A stretch of DNA of 64,000 nt. It comes from Akkermansia muciniphila (GTDB taxonomy: Bacteria > Verrucomicrobiota > Verrucomicrobiia > Limisphaerales > BJHT01). The stretch covers positions 1 through 64,000 of the forward strand of contig CAMAUZ010000006.1 in assembly GCA_945861535.1 (NCBI GenBank), given 5' to 3'. Position 1 is the first letter of the stretch. Each line of letters opens with the position of its first letter. Both the position numbers and the translations under genes were made by a program. Positions 42,940-51,387 of the stretch are shown here, one piece after another. The notes under the pieces were generated by a model. That model was not told where the DNA came from and searched no databases. It worked only from the letters and a program-made list of their open reading frames with translations.

Positions 42940-43737
42940 ATGAATCCAATCCTCGAACACAACCGCAAAGCCTGGGACGACCGCGTCCGGCTGAAGAAGG
43001 CCCACACCAATCCCGCCACCGACAAGGACTTTGAAAATCCGCTGCGCGCCGTGGATGGCCGCGGCTGGCTCGGCCCCGACGTGCGCGGCAAACGCATCCT
43101 CTGCCTGGCCAGCGGCGGGGGTTATCAAAGCGTCCTCTTCGCCGCCGCCGGCGCCATCGTCACCGTCGTGGACATCAGCCCCGAGATGCTCGTGCTCGAC
43201 CGCCGGGTCGCCGCCGAGCGCGGCCTGACGCTCACGACCATCGAGGCTTCGATGGAAGATCTCCCGATGCTCGCCGACGCCAGCTTCGACATCGTCTCGC
43301 AGCCCGTGAGCACCTGTTACGTGCCGGACATTCACCTCGTTTATCGCGAGGTCGCGCGCCTGCTCCCGCCCGGCGGCCTCTACGTCAGCCAGCACAAGCA
43401 GCCCATGAATTTGCAGGCGGACATCAACCCGATCCTCGAAGGCTATCTCGTGCGTGAGCCGTATTACCGCACCGGTCCGTTGCCGCCGGCCAATCCCTCG
43501 CGCGTGCGCGAATCCGAGACGCTCGAATTTCTCCACCGCTGGGAGGACATCGTCGGGGGCCTCTGTCGCGCGGGCTTTGTCCTCGAGGACCTGCGCGAGC
43601 CGCGGCACGACGATGAAAAAGGCTGGCCCGGCAGCTTCGGTCACCGCAGCCGTTTCATTCCGCCCTACGTGCGCCTCAAAGCGCGCCGTGTGGTCACTGA
43701 GACGCCGCTGCGCATCTGGACGCCCGGCGCGGCATGA
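42940..43737 (+). CDS. class I SAM-dependent methyltransferase
   Basis: A 265-residue protein from ATG 42940 (MNPILEHNRKAWDDRVRL). Motif I is KRILCLASGGGYQSVLFAAA, the acidic strand is VVDISPEML, and FDIVSQPVSTCYVPDIHLVY follows. This subgroup is common in bacteria and often unassigned; the substrate may be a small molecule or quinone-like compound. It stands alone downstream of repeat DNA. Confidence 0.8.
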   Translation: MNPILEHNRKAWDDRVRLKKAHTNPATDKDFENPLRAVDGRGWLGPDVRGKRILCLASGGGYQSVLFAAAGAIVTVVDISPEMLVLDRRVAAERGLTLTTIEASMEDLPMLADASFDIVSQPVSTCYVPDIHLVYREVARLLPPGGLYVSQHKQPMNLQADINPILEGYLVREPYYRTGPLPPANPSRVRESETLEFLHRWEDIVGGLCRAGFVLEDLREPRHDDEKGWPGSFGHRSRFIPPYVRLKARRVVTETPLRIWTPGAA

Positions 43738-43771
43738 GACTGAACGCCGCCGTGGGCTCCGCGCGCAGGCG

Positions 43772-43870
43772 AGGAGCGCGGCATTCATGCCGCTTCAGCG
43801 TGCGCTCGCAACGGGCGGTTCGGACACGCTGCTTGCGCTCCACGCTGAAGCGGCGTGAACGCCGCGCCCC
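43772..43870. repeat. palindromic repeat GGAGCGCGGCATTCATGCCG, copy 3
   Basis: Left arm GGAGCGCGGCATTCATGCCG (continuing CTTCAGCG) and right arm CGCTGAAGCGGCGTGAACGC form a 99-bp element directly after the methyltransferase stop. Confidence 0.8.
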
Positions 43871-43915
43871 TGCTGCGCGCGTCGCCTCCGGCCACTCGCA
43901 ACCTCAACTGTCGTC

Positions 43916-44218
43916 ATGAGCCCGCCCGCCTTCCTCCGTGCGCATGGTGATGGCGCGCTGCTCGCCATCAAACTCCAACCGCGCGCGAGCCGGAACGAGA
44001 TCGGCGAGCCGCTGGGTGACGAATTGAAAATCAAAATCACCGCGCCGCCCATCGATTCCGCCGCCAACGAAGCCCTCGTGCGCTGGCTTGCGGAAATCAT
44101 CGGGTGTCCGCGCGGCGCGGTCCAACTCGTGCGCGGCCAGACTTCGCGTCACAAGACTGTCGCCGTCGCCGGTGTCACGCCCGAGACCATCCTCGCGCAA
44201 TTGGAAGCGGCGCGGTGA
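43916..44218 (+). CDS. DUF167 (YggU) family protein
   Basis: A 100-residue protein with the family motifs LAIKLQPRASRNEIGEPLGD, then KIKITAPPIDSAANEALVRW and VQLVRGQTSRHKTVAVAGV. The family is a small alpha/beta fold of unknown function found in bacteria and archaea. Length and start agree with the family. Confidence 0.88.
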   Translation: MSPPAFLRAHGDGALLAIKLQPRASRNEIGEPLGDELKIKITAPPIDSAANEALVRWLAEIIGCPRGAVQLVRGQTSRHKTVAVAGVTPETILAQLEAAR

Positions 44219-44272
44219 GGATGGGCAAGGAGCGCGGCATTCATGCCGGGAACGGCAGCCTGGGGAGCGCAC

Positions 44273-44419
44273 GCCGCTGGCGTGCAGTTTTCGGCGGCTC
44301 GCCGAAAACTTCGTTCCACAAACCTTTTCCCGGGGAAGAGCAGGCAAAGTGGGTCACGAAGGTTTGGGCGGGCCGCCCAAACCGGCACGCGGGCCTCGTG
44401 CGCTCCCCGTCAGATTCCA
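44273..44419. repeat. 147-bp palindromic element, intergenic copy
   Basis: Starts GGGGAGCGCACGCCGCTGGC and ends GTGCGCTCCCC, with internal GTTTTCGGCGGCTCGCCGAA and GGTTTGGGCGGGCCGCCCAA hairpins. The same element, also 147 bp, lies inside the PhoX-like gene (59589-59735). Here it sits inside a split copy of the GGAGCGCGGC repeat (44229-44512), so it inserted into that repeat. Confidence 0.85.
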
Positions 44420-44633
44420 AAGTCGGATTCATGCCGCTTCGGGGTGGGGCGCTCTGGGCGCGCACGAACGTGCTCCGACGTCCGAACGCTGAAGCGGCGT
44501 GAACGCCGCGCGCCGGCGACCTTTCCGAAAAAAATCGCCGTTCCGTTCCGGCACCCGCACGAGTATTCTGTTCACCGCAGCGATGAGCGAACGCAGCGAC
44601 AGTTCAACGACCACCTTACTGAGACCTTTTATT

Positions 44634-44966
44634 ATGATTCGAGACACCCTTGCGAAAATTGAAGTGCGGCTTCAGCAGCCCAGTTCTCTAAAACCCGAGG
44701 CCCGCGCGGAGTTGATCGCGCTCGTCGCCACCCTCAAAGCCGAGATCGCCGGCTTGTCGGAAACCCATGCCGACGCGGCGCAGAGCATCGCCGGCTTCAC
44801 CCAGGTCTCGACTCACGAAGCGACGCGCGAACACCGGGATCCGGCCCTGCTGAAACATTCGTTGGACGGCCTCTCCGCCTCCGTGACGCGGCTGGAAGAG
44901 TCGCATCCGCGCCTCGTCGCCGTGGTTAATTCCGTCTGCCGCACGCTCGCGAATCTCGGCATCTGA
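44634..44966 (+). CDS. DUF4404 family protein
   Basis: A 110-residue protein from ATG 44634 (MIRDTLAKIEVRL); an in-frame ATG at 44583 would add 17 residues of repeat-derived sequence. It is an amphipathic helical protein with two long helices (ARAELIALVATLKAEIAGLS and LKHSLDGLSASVTRLEESHP) and the end VVNSVCRTLANLGI, typical of DUF4404. The function is unknown. A coiled-coil dimer is likely. Confidence 0.75.
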   Translation: MIRDTLAKIEVRLQQPSSLKPEARAELIALVATLKAEIAGLSETHADAAQSIAGFTQVSTHEATREHRDPALLKHSLDGLSASVTRLEESHPRLVAVVNSVCRTLANLGI

Positions 44967-45020
44967 CGCAGACGCAAGGCACGGCAGGGAGGCTGAGGCG
45001 GCAGGGGGCGCCGGGAAGTC

Positions 45021-45124
45021 GGCAGGGGAATTTTGGGCAAGGGAATGGAGGCAAAGGAATGGAGGCGGTGAGTTTCTCCTGCTTATTCCTTGGCCTCCAT
45101 TCCCTTGCCCAAAATTCTCCTGCC
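45021..45124. repeat. 104-bp palindrome with GGGCAAGGGAATGGAGGC arms
   Basis: A 40-bp left arm (45021-45060, including TTTTGGGCAAGGGAATGGAG) is mirrored at 45085-45124 with two mismatches and a 24-bp loop. It lies between convergent genes and may act as a bidirectional terminator. Confidence 0.8.
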
Positions 45125-45250
45125 AATTCGGACGTGCGGCTCCATGCGCGAAAACGGACTTCCACAATTCTCTCCCTCCTCTGCTCGCTGCGGTGTCCTG
45201 CTCTGCCTTCGAGCACCCATTGCCACCCGCTTCCGCCGCCCCTGCGCCCC

Positions 45251-45820
45251 TCACTTTTTCGGCGGCGTCCCCGGCTTCGTCGTCCCCGGTGCGGGCGGCG
45301 GCGGCGGTTTGGGGAGCGGGACGGTGAACTTCAGTTGTCGCGGCGGGAGGATGGCCGGCCCTTTGCCGACGGCCTGATAATTCAAAACTCCGGGGATCGT
45401 CGCCGGCAGCATCACGTAGTTGTTCATCGTGAGGGGAATCTTGATCTCGACCGATTCCTCGTACACCAAGCGCTCGCGCGGTGTGCCGGCGATCGGCTGC
45501 TTCCTCGGCCCCGGATAGACGATGGGCAGCACCCGCATGGACTGCGGCACGGAGAGATACAACCCCGCCGGCACCACGGTGCGGTCCAGCGGCGCGCTCG
45601 AATAGATGGCCGCCCCCGCATCGAGCGTGACGCGCACGATCACCACGACATTGCTGCCGGGGCCGGTGTTGCCGACCACCTCCACGCCCGCGAGCGTGGC
45701 CACTTCACCCGGCGCCCGCACGACCGGCTTTGCGGCCGGCGCGACTAATTGCACACCCTGCGCGCCGAGATCGGCGGCCACCGACAGGAAGAGAGAAAGG
45801 CCCAGCAATAATAGTTTCAT
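45251..45820 (-). CDS. exported DsbD N-terminal-domain-like protein
   Basis: A 189-residue protein from ATG 45818-45820. A signal peptide (KLLLLGLSLFLSVAADLGAQ) precedes an Ig-like beta domain with LDAGAAIYSSAPLDRTVVPA and YPGPRKQPIAGTPRERLVYE, matching the DsbD alpha / disulfide-corrector domain pattern. The Cys pair of DsbD alpha is not present, so it is a non-redox relative. The C-terminus is Pro/Lys rich. It follows a rhodanese gene by 26 bp. Confidence 0.7.
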   Translation of the reverse strand: MKLLLLGLSLFLSVAADLGAQGVQLVAPAAKPVVRAPGEVATLAGVEVVGNTGPGSNVVVIVRVTLDAGAAIYSSAPLDRTVVPAGLYLSVPQSMRVLPIVYPGPRKQPIAGTPRERLVYEESVEIKIPLTMNNYVMLPATIPGVLNYQAVGKGPAILPPRQLKFTVPLPKPPPPPAPGTTKPGTPPKK

Positions 45821-45846
45821 AGGAACAACAGAATAGTGATTGAGAA

Positions 45847-46221
45847 TCAGGAACCCGCCTGCACCGGCCAGCCCGCCGCCACCATGGCTTTGTAACCGCC
45901 CGCCAACGACCACACATTTCGGTAGCCCATCCGCTGCGCGACATCGCACGCCAACACCGAGCGGAAGCCGCCTCCACAATACAGGATGATCTCCGTGCCC
46001 GCGTCCGGCAGCGCCTTTTCCAGATCGCGCTCCAGCACGCCCTTGCCCAGATGCACCGCCTCGACCGCATGGCCTTTCTGCCACTCGCCATCCTCGCGCA
46101 CATCCACCAACACCACGCGCTCACCCGCTGCCAGCCGCGCCCGCGCCTGTGCCACCGAGACCTCTTTCACGCGAGGCAGCGCTTCATTCACAATTTTCAG
46201 AAATCCGGGCGAGTGATCCAT
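45847..46221 (-). CDS. rhodanese-like sulfurtransferase
   Basis: A 124-residue single rhodanese domain. VVLVDVREDGEWQKGHAVEA is the CH2A-type motif, and the active-site loop YCGGGFRS carries the persulfide Cys. GYRNVWSLAGGYKAMVAAGW closes the domain. It accepts and transfers sulfane sulfur. Pairing with the DsbD_N-like gene suggests envelope sulfur or thiol metabolism, although the rhodanese itself has no signal peptide. Confidence 0.88.
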   Translation of the reverse strand: MDHSPGFLKIVNEALPRVKEVSVAQARARLAAGERVVLVDVREDGEWQKGHAVEAVHLGKGVLERDLEKALPDAGTEIILYCGGGFRSVLACDVAQRMGYRNVWSLAGGYKAMVAAGWPVQAGS

Positions 46222-46302
46222 CCCGAAAGGCTAAGACCACGCCCCTGAGGGTCAACGGAATTCCCGGTCGCCGGCGTTGGAACGCGCACTGTCGCTCGAA
46301 AT

Positions 46303-46401
46303 CTTGTAGGAGACGACGTGAGGAGACTCTCACCCAGCCTTGGCCCGATCCCGCGCCGCTCGTGGACGAGGTCAGAGCCTCCTCACGTCGTCTCCTACAA
46401 G
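46303..46401. repeat. 99-bp palindrome CTTGTAGGAGACGACGTGAG, copy 2
   Basis: Left arm CTTGTAGGAGACGACGTGAG (46303 on) and right arm CCTCACGTCGTCTCCTACAA (46381-46401) are perfect inverses over about 21 bp. It separates the rhodanese gene from the end of the giant surface-protein gene, on the same strand. Confidence 0.85.
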
Positions 46402-46453
46402 CTTGGGCGGTCGGCTGCGAGGAGTCGCACCCGGCACCGTTCACTCGCTCGTG

Positions 46454-49400
46454 TCACTTGGATTTTTTTGCGGGGGGCGTGGGCTGGAGGATGCCGGTGA
46501 CGCGCAGGGTGACGGGGGCGGCGGGGGAGTTGAGGCGGCCGTCGTTGACGCGGTAGGTGAAGGTGTCGGCGCCGGTGTAGCCGGCGCGCGGGGTGTAGGT
46601 GAAGCGGCCGTTGGGATCAATGAAGAGTGTGCCGGAACGCGGGGCGGTGACGGTGTTGAAGCGGAGCTGGTCGCCTTCGAAATCGGCGGCGGGGAGCCAG
46701 CCGGTGAGCGGGGCGTTGCGTGGGGTTTCCCAGGTGAGCGGGGGCGTGAGCGGGGAGAAGGTGGCGTTGCCATTTAGGCGGGCGTGGTTGCGGGCGGGGG
46801 AGAGGTCGCGGAGGAGTTTGCCGGTGCCTTCGTTGCAGGACCAGGCGCCGAGGAGGTTGGGTTCCTTGCCGGTCAGCGGGCGATAAGCGTCGGCGCGGAT
46901 TTCGGTTTCGGTGCGGGCGGATTGCCAGATGCGGATGTCGTCGAGGTGGCCGCGGAAATAATTATCCACGCGGCCGAAGGAGAAGCCACCGGGGAGGATG
47001 CGCACGGCGGCGGGGGCTTGGCCCGCGCCGAAGAGGCGGCCGTTGCGGTAGATGCGGTAGGTGGTGCCTTGTTTCACGAGGGCGAGGTGCAGCCAGGTGC
47101 CGGTTTCTTGGAAGAAGCCGGGGAGGAGGAGGCCGAAGCGGCGGCCGTCGGTGGCGAGGGAATCGAGGTGGAGCGCGCCGCGGTCGGGGCCTTGCCAGAG
47201 GGAGGGGGAGCGGTTGGTGGTGCCGCCGGCGAGGTGGCGGCCGAGGATGCCGTGGTAGTAGCCGTCGTTGAGGACGGCGGTGCGGAGCCAGAGTTCGATG
47301 GTGAAATCACTCGTGGGCGAGGCGAAGGGCGGGCGGATGAGTTCGGCGGAACTGGAACCGAGGACGGCGAGCGAGGTACCGAAACCGGCGATGGGCGGAT
47401 CGTTGACGGCGGTGATGTTGATTGTCACGCGGGCGGGGGCGGAGGTCCGGGCACCGTCCGTCACGGCGAATTGGAAACTGTCGAAGGGCGTGCCGTTGCC
47501 CTGTGCGCCGGGGGCGTAGATGAGGCGTCGTTGGGCATCGGTGACGGTGGTCGGGACCGTGGTGATGGGCGCGCCACGCAGGCCGTTGTTGCATTGGTAG
47601 AGCGCGCCGTTGAATGAGCCGGTGGTGATCTTAAAGATGAGACCGTCGGCGGGCGTGGGGCCGGTGCCGGTGAGGGTGATGACGAGGTCGGTGTCCTCGC
47701 GTCCGGTGACGGTTTGGGGCAGGGCGGCGGGTGGGGCGGGTATGACAATCGCCAGGCCGGCACCGTGGACGGGGAGTTCGAGAACGGTGGCCAGGTTCGC
47801 CGGGATTGGCTCGGGATGGAGTCGCAGGGTAGTCCAGAAGGCCACGGTGCCGTCGGACTTCAGCACCAATTGATCGTTGAGCGCGACCACGTTGAGCGTG
47901 TCGGTTCGGGAGAAGTCGTACCCGAACCAAAAGCGGGCGGTCCCATTGTCCAACAGAAACGCGCTCCACTGGACGCCACCCGCGATGGCTTGTACCCCCG
48001 TGATTGCGGCGGAATCTCGGGGTGCAGGACTGGGGAACTCGTCATCAAACTCCCAGCTTCCCCAGCCAATGGGAGTGCCGTCGGCGCGGAGCGCGAGGCT
48101 GTGCAGCGCGCCGGCCGCGAGGGCGGTGACGCCCGACAAGTCGGCGGGCGGCGTGGCTTGTTCCGTAACGAAGAACTCGTCGTAGTCGCTCCCGGTGAAA
48201 TGTTGGTTGCCGAGATTGGATCCCCAGCCGGCAACCGTGCCGTCGGTTTTCAACGCGAGACTGTGGAAACCACCGGCGGCGATCGCAACGATCCCGGTGA
48301 GGCCCACTGGCACCGTGGCCTGACCGGCGTAACCGTGATGCTGGTTTTCGCCCCACGCGACGACGGTGCCATCTGCTTTCAAGGCGAGGCCGTGGTACCA
48401 TCCGGCGTCGATGGCGACCACGTCGCGGAGTCCTGCGGGAACGGCGGTCTGGCCGCGGCTGTTGTCGCCCCATGCGGCGACCGTGCCGTCGGCTCGGAGG
48501 GCGATGGTGAAGTCAACACCGCGGGCCACGGACACAATCGGGCCGAGATTCGCGGGGAGGGGTTGGGACCAGGAAAACAAAACGCCACTGCGGACCGTAG
48601 CTCTGACTTTCAGCGCGCGCGTGGCGACTGAGGTGGGACCGACCGCGATACGGACTTCCCGTTCGCCCTCGGTGCGGATGGCCCGGGCATTGGCGTATTT
48701 GACTGAGCGGAGCGCGGATTGGTACGCGGCGATGGTGGCCTGGCCCGCGAGGGTGAGGACGCCCGTGGCGTCGTCGAATATTCCGGTGATCGCCTCCGTG
48801 TTGGCGAAGGCCAGCACATCCTCTAAGCGGCTGTAATTGCGCGTAATGGCGATGGTCGCGCCAGTGAGATGCGAGTTGTCTTCGTCCGTGAGCGCAAGCG
48901 TGGCGGTCAGCGGCAGCGGGTGGCGGATGAATTCCAGCGGCGCGGTTTCGAGCGCGAACAGAGCGGGCGGATGATCGAGTGCGCCGCCAACGATTTCGAG
49001 CAGGGCGGCGCGGCTGGTGGCGAGGCCGCCGGCGTTGCGGACTTCGACGGAGTAGCGGGCGCTGAGGCCCGGCGTGGCGCGGCCGAGATCAAGAAAGGGT
49101 TGGGTGGCGTCGGGGATGGCGACGCCATCTTTCAGCCACTGGAATTGCACGGGGATGGAGCTGATGACATCGACGGCGAGGCTGGCATTGAGTCCGTTGG
49201 TGGCGGTGGTGTCGGCGGGACCGCTGATGAAGGGGCGGGGGATGACCTCGTGGAGTTGCAGGTCATCGAACCACGCGGTGCCGAGGACGCGGCCGAGGGT
49301 GCCGAAGCCAGCGCGGATTTCGAGGGCGCTGAAGTTCTGGCTGTCGAAGAGGACTTCGGCGTAGGTCCAGTCAGTGGTGCCGGTGACGGGGTCCGAGACG

Positions 49401-49804
49401 ACAAGGAAATCAATGTCGGGGGCGAGGACGGCGAGGTTCGCAGCGCCTTGGAGGGTCCCGGTGCGGACGTTGTCGGTTTTGATCCAGCCGGTAAGACGGT
49501 AACGGGTGTGGGGAATGACGGCGACGGTCTGCCGCCAGCCGGCGTTTTCCGGGAACTCGGTGGCCTCGACTCGGGCACTGATCCGGCCGGCGTGGGCGAT
49601 GTTGGTGTCGGCGGTGTGGAAGGTGACGTTTTGGAAGCCCCAGCGGAGATAGATTTGCCAGGCGGTGAAGCCGTCCTCGAAGGAGCCGTTGGCGAGGAGA
49701 TTAGGGTCGTAGGAATCCGCAGCGCGGGCGGAGGGTGTGACGGCCCACGCGCAGACGGCGACGATCAAGAGTGCGGTGTGGCGGGAGAAGTTAGTGAGTT
49801 TCAT
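46454..49804 (-). CDS. giant exported protein with CBM-like, Ig, RCC1, LamG and cadherin-like domains
   Basis: A 1116-residue protein. Signal peptide (LLIVAVCAWAVTPSARA). A carbohydrate-binding-like jelly roll (LLANGSFEDGFTAWQIYLRW, 30-190), an Ig-like domain (195-270), a run of RCC1-type repeats (about 430-640: ALRADGTVAAWGDNSRGQTA, ALKADGTVVAWGENQHHGYA), an Ig/cadherin-like domain (690-790), a LamG lectin domain (800-970: FTIELWLRTAVLNDGYYHGI) and a final cadherin-like domain. No sorting signal of the PEP-CTERM type is seen. Probably secreted or surface-bound with sugar-binding modules. Start at ATG 49802-49804. Confidence 0.8.
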   Translation of the reverse strand: MKLTNFSRHTALLIVAVCAWAVTPSARAADSYDPNLLANGSFEDGFTAWQIYLRWGFQNVTFHTADTNIAHAGRISARVEATEFPENAGWRQTVAVIPHTRYRLTGWIKTDNVRTGTLQGAANLAVLAPDIDFLVVSDPVTGTTDWTYAEVLFDSQNFSALEIRAGFGTLGRVLGTAWFDDLQLHEVIPRPFISGPADTTATNGLNASLAVDVISSIPVQFQWLKDGVAIPDATQPFLDLGRATPGLSARYSVEVRNAGGLATSRAALLEIVGGALDHPPALFALETAPLEFIRHPLPLTATLALTDEDNSHLTGATIAITRNYSRLEDVLAFANTEAITGIFDDATGVLTLAGQATIAAYQSALRSVKYANARAIRTEGEREVRIAVGPTSVATRALKVRATVRSGVLFSWSQPLPANLGPIVSVARGVDFTIALRADGTVAAWGDNSRGQTAVPAGLRDVVAIDAGWYHGLALKADGTVVAWGENQHHGYAGQATVPVGLTGIVAIAAGGFHSLALKTDGTVAGWGSNLGNQHFTGSDYDEFFVTEQATPPADLSGVTALAAGALHSLALRADGTPIGWGSWEFDDEFPSPAPRDSAAITGVQAIAGGVQWSAFLLDNGTARFWFGYDFSRTDTLNVVALNDQLVLKSDGTVAFWTTLRLHPEPIPANLATVLELPVHGAGLAIVIPAPPAALPQTVTGREDTDLVITLTGTGPTPADGLIFKITTGSFNGALYQCNNGLRGAPITTVPTTVTDAQRRLIYAPGAQGNGTPFDSFQFAVTDGARTSAPARVTINITAVNDPPIAGFGTSLAVLGSSSAELIRPPFASPTSDFTIELWLRTAVLNDGYYHGILGRHLAGGTTNRSPSLWQGPDRGALHLDSLATDGRRFGLLLPGFFQETGTWLHLALVKQGTTYRIYRNGRLFGAGQAPAAVRILPGGFSFGRVDNYFRGHLDDIRIWQSARTETEIRADAYRPLTGKEPNLLGAWSCNEGTGKLLRDLSPARNHARLNGNATFSPLTPPLTWETPRNAPLTGWLPAADFEGDQLRFNTVTAPRSGTLFIDPNGRFTYTPRAGYTGADTFTYRVNDGRLNSPAAPVTLRVTGILQPTPPAKKSK

Positions 49805-50564
49805 AAATCAAGGTTGGCCGGTGTAGCAGCACGTCTGAAATGGGGTGTTCACCCCACAACGGGACTCCAGCTTATTCATTGCGGGCGAGCAGAAGCGCAC
49901 CGGCTGCGAACCAGTGGCGCGCGGAGTGCCAAGACGACGTTTGCATGGGGAAAGATTACACCGGAATGGGTTCGGTGCGGGAAGAGATTGTTGCGGAGAC
50001 GGGCGGGATCGCAGGGCTGGTGCCGGCGGGGCGGGCGTGGGTTCCGGGAAAACGTTGTCGCCAAATCTGGACGCGCGTGAGGGCTGTGGATCGGAGGGAT
50101 TTAGGCAGACGAATAGGGGCAGCCGAATGGGGATTCGATTCGGCAGGCTTGGTTCGACAGGAGCCATTTCGGTGCGCGTGTCGGGGCCGTCGGGGGGACA
50201 TGGATTTCCCGCAAATTCACGGCGACCGCAGATGGGGAATTTAGGACAGGAAAATTGAGGACAGGAAAATCGTGTTTTCCTGTCCTCAATTTTCCTGTCT
50301 AAGCCAGCGGTTTTTGGGGCGCGAGATTTCGGAAAGGAGCGGTCTTCCTGCCGACGTGCCATCTCTCCGTCGCGCTCCCTTTTTGCCGTCCGCGAGGAAT
50401 TCCGGATTCGCAAAAGCCCCGTCAACAGGGGGCTTTGCAAAACTTTGTCGTATATGCGACGGAGTTTTGTAGGGGTGGCGGCCGGGGTTTTTCGCGGGGC
50501 GATTGCCCAAACCCGCCGTTCGCCGGGAAAAGGTCGGAGTCTCGGCACCTCGACTCCTGCAAGG
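49805..50564. other. 760-bp gap with a 62-bp palindrome (50241-50302), no gene
   Basis: A near-perfect inverted repeat built on TTAGGACAGGAAAATTGAGG (50241-50302, 28-bp arms, 5-bp loop) stands in the middle. Around 50440-50520 there is a GC-poor patch with TCGTATATGCGAC, possibly a control site. The remaining frames have biased composition and no family signatures. Confidence 0.55.
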
Positions 50565-51266
50565 TTAGCCGCGGGCGGCGAGGAGCGGGGCGGTGAGGGT
50601 GGAGAGGGAGCGGAGTTGGCGGCCTTGGGTGTCGAAGTTGGCGGGGGCGAGCCAGCGGAGGAGGATGGGTTCGAGGCGGGGCCATTCGTCGTTGGTGATG
50701 GAGTACCAAGCGGTGTCACGGCTGCGGCCTTTGATGACTTGGGCATTACGGAAGGTGCCTTCGTAGGAGAAGCCGAGGCGCTGGGCGGCGCGGCGCGAAG
50801 GGGCGTTGAGGTGGTTGCATTTCCACTCGTAGCGGCGGTAGCCGAGGGCGAAGGCGTGGCGCATCATGAGGTACATGGCTTCGGTGGCGGCGCGGGTGCC
50901 CTGGAGAAGCGGGGAGAAATTGAGGTGGCCAACTTCGATGGTGCCATGGGCGGGGACGATGTGGAGGTAGCTGGCGACGCCGACGGCTTTCTGCGTGGCG
51001 GTGTCGAGGATGGCGAAGAAGAGCGGATCGGAGTGGGTGGGCCATTGTGTGACCCACCCCTCGTAGGCGGCGAAGTCGGGGAAAGGGCCGTAGGAGAGGT
51101 AGGTCCAGTGGCGGTCGTCGGGGGCGAGGTTGTTCGCCGTGAAGAGGTCGCGGGCGTGGCGGGCGGGGTCGAGGGGTTCGAGGCGGCAGTAGCGGCCGGT
51201 GTGGGTTTCGCGCGCGGGGTGGGGCGGGGGACGCCAGTTGGGGACGAGAGGGCCGAGGGGTTGCAT
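50565..51266 (-). CDS. GNAT acetyltransferase (RimJ/RimL type)
   Basis: A 233-residue protein of the GNAT fold. RYCRLEPLDPARHARDLF opens the domain, KAVGVASYLHIVPAHGTIEV and GTRAATEAMYLMMRHAFALG form the acetyl-CoA site, then WKCNHLNAPSRRAAQRLGFS. This is the arrangement of the RimJ/RimL or ribosomal-protein / amino-group acetyltransferase group. It stands alone; the substrate is not predictable. Confidence 0.85.
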   Translation of the reverse strand: MQPLGPLVPNWRPPPHPARETHTGRYCRLEPLDPARHARDLFTANNLAPDDRHWTYLSYGPFPDFAAYEGWVTQWPTHSDPLFFAILDTATQKAVGVASYLHIVPAHGTIEVGHLNFSPLLQGTRAATEAMYLMMRHAFALGYRRYEWKCNHLNAPSRRAAQRLGFSYEGTFRNAQVIKGRSRDTAWYSITNDEWPRLEPILLRWLAPANFDTQGRQLRSLSTLTAPLLAARG

Positions 51267-51387
51267 GGGAATGGGGAATTACGAATGGGGAGTTTCGAAT
51301 GACGAATGGGGGAAGGGGTGGCAGCGAATAGCCAATGGCCAATAGCAGATAGGGAAGGGGAAAAGAAAGCGGCGAACTGGGATTGGG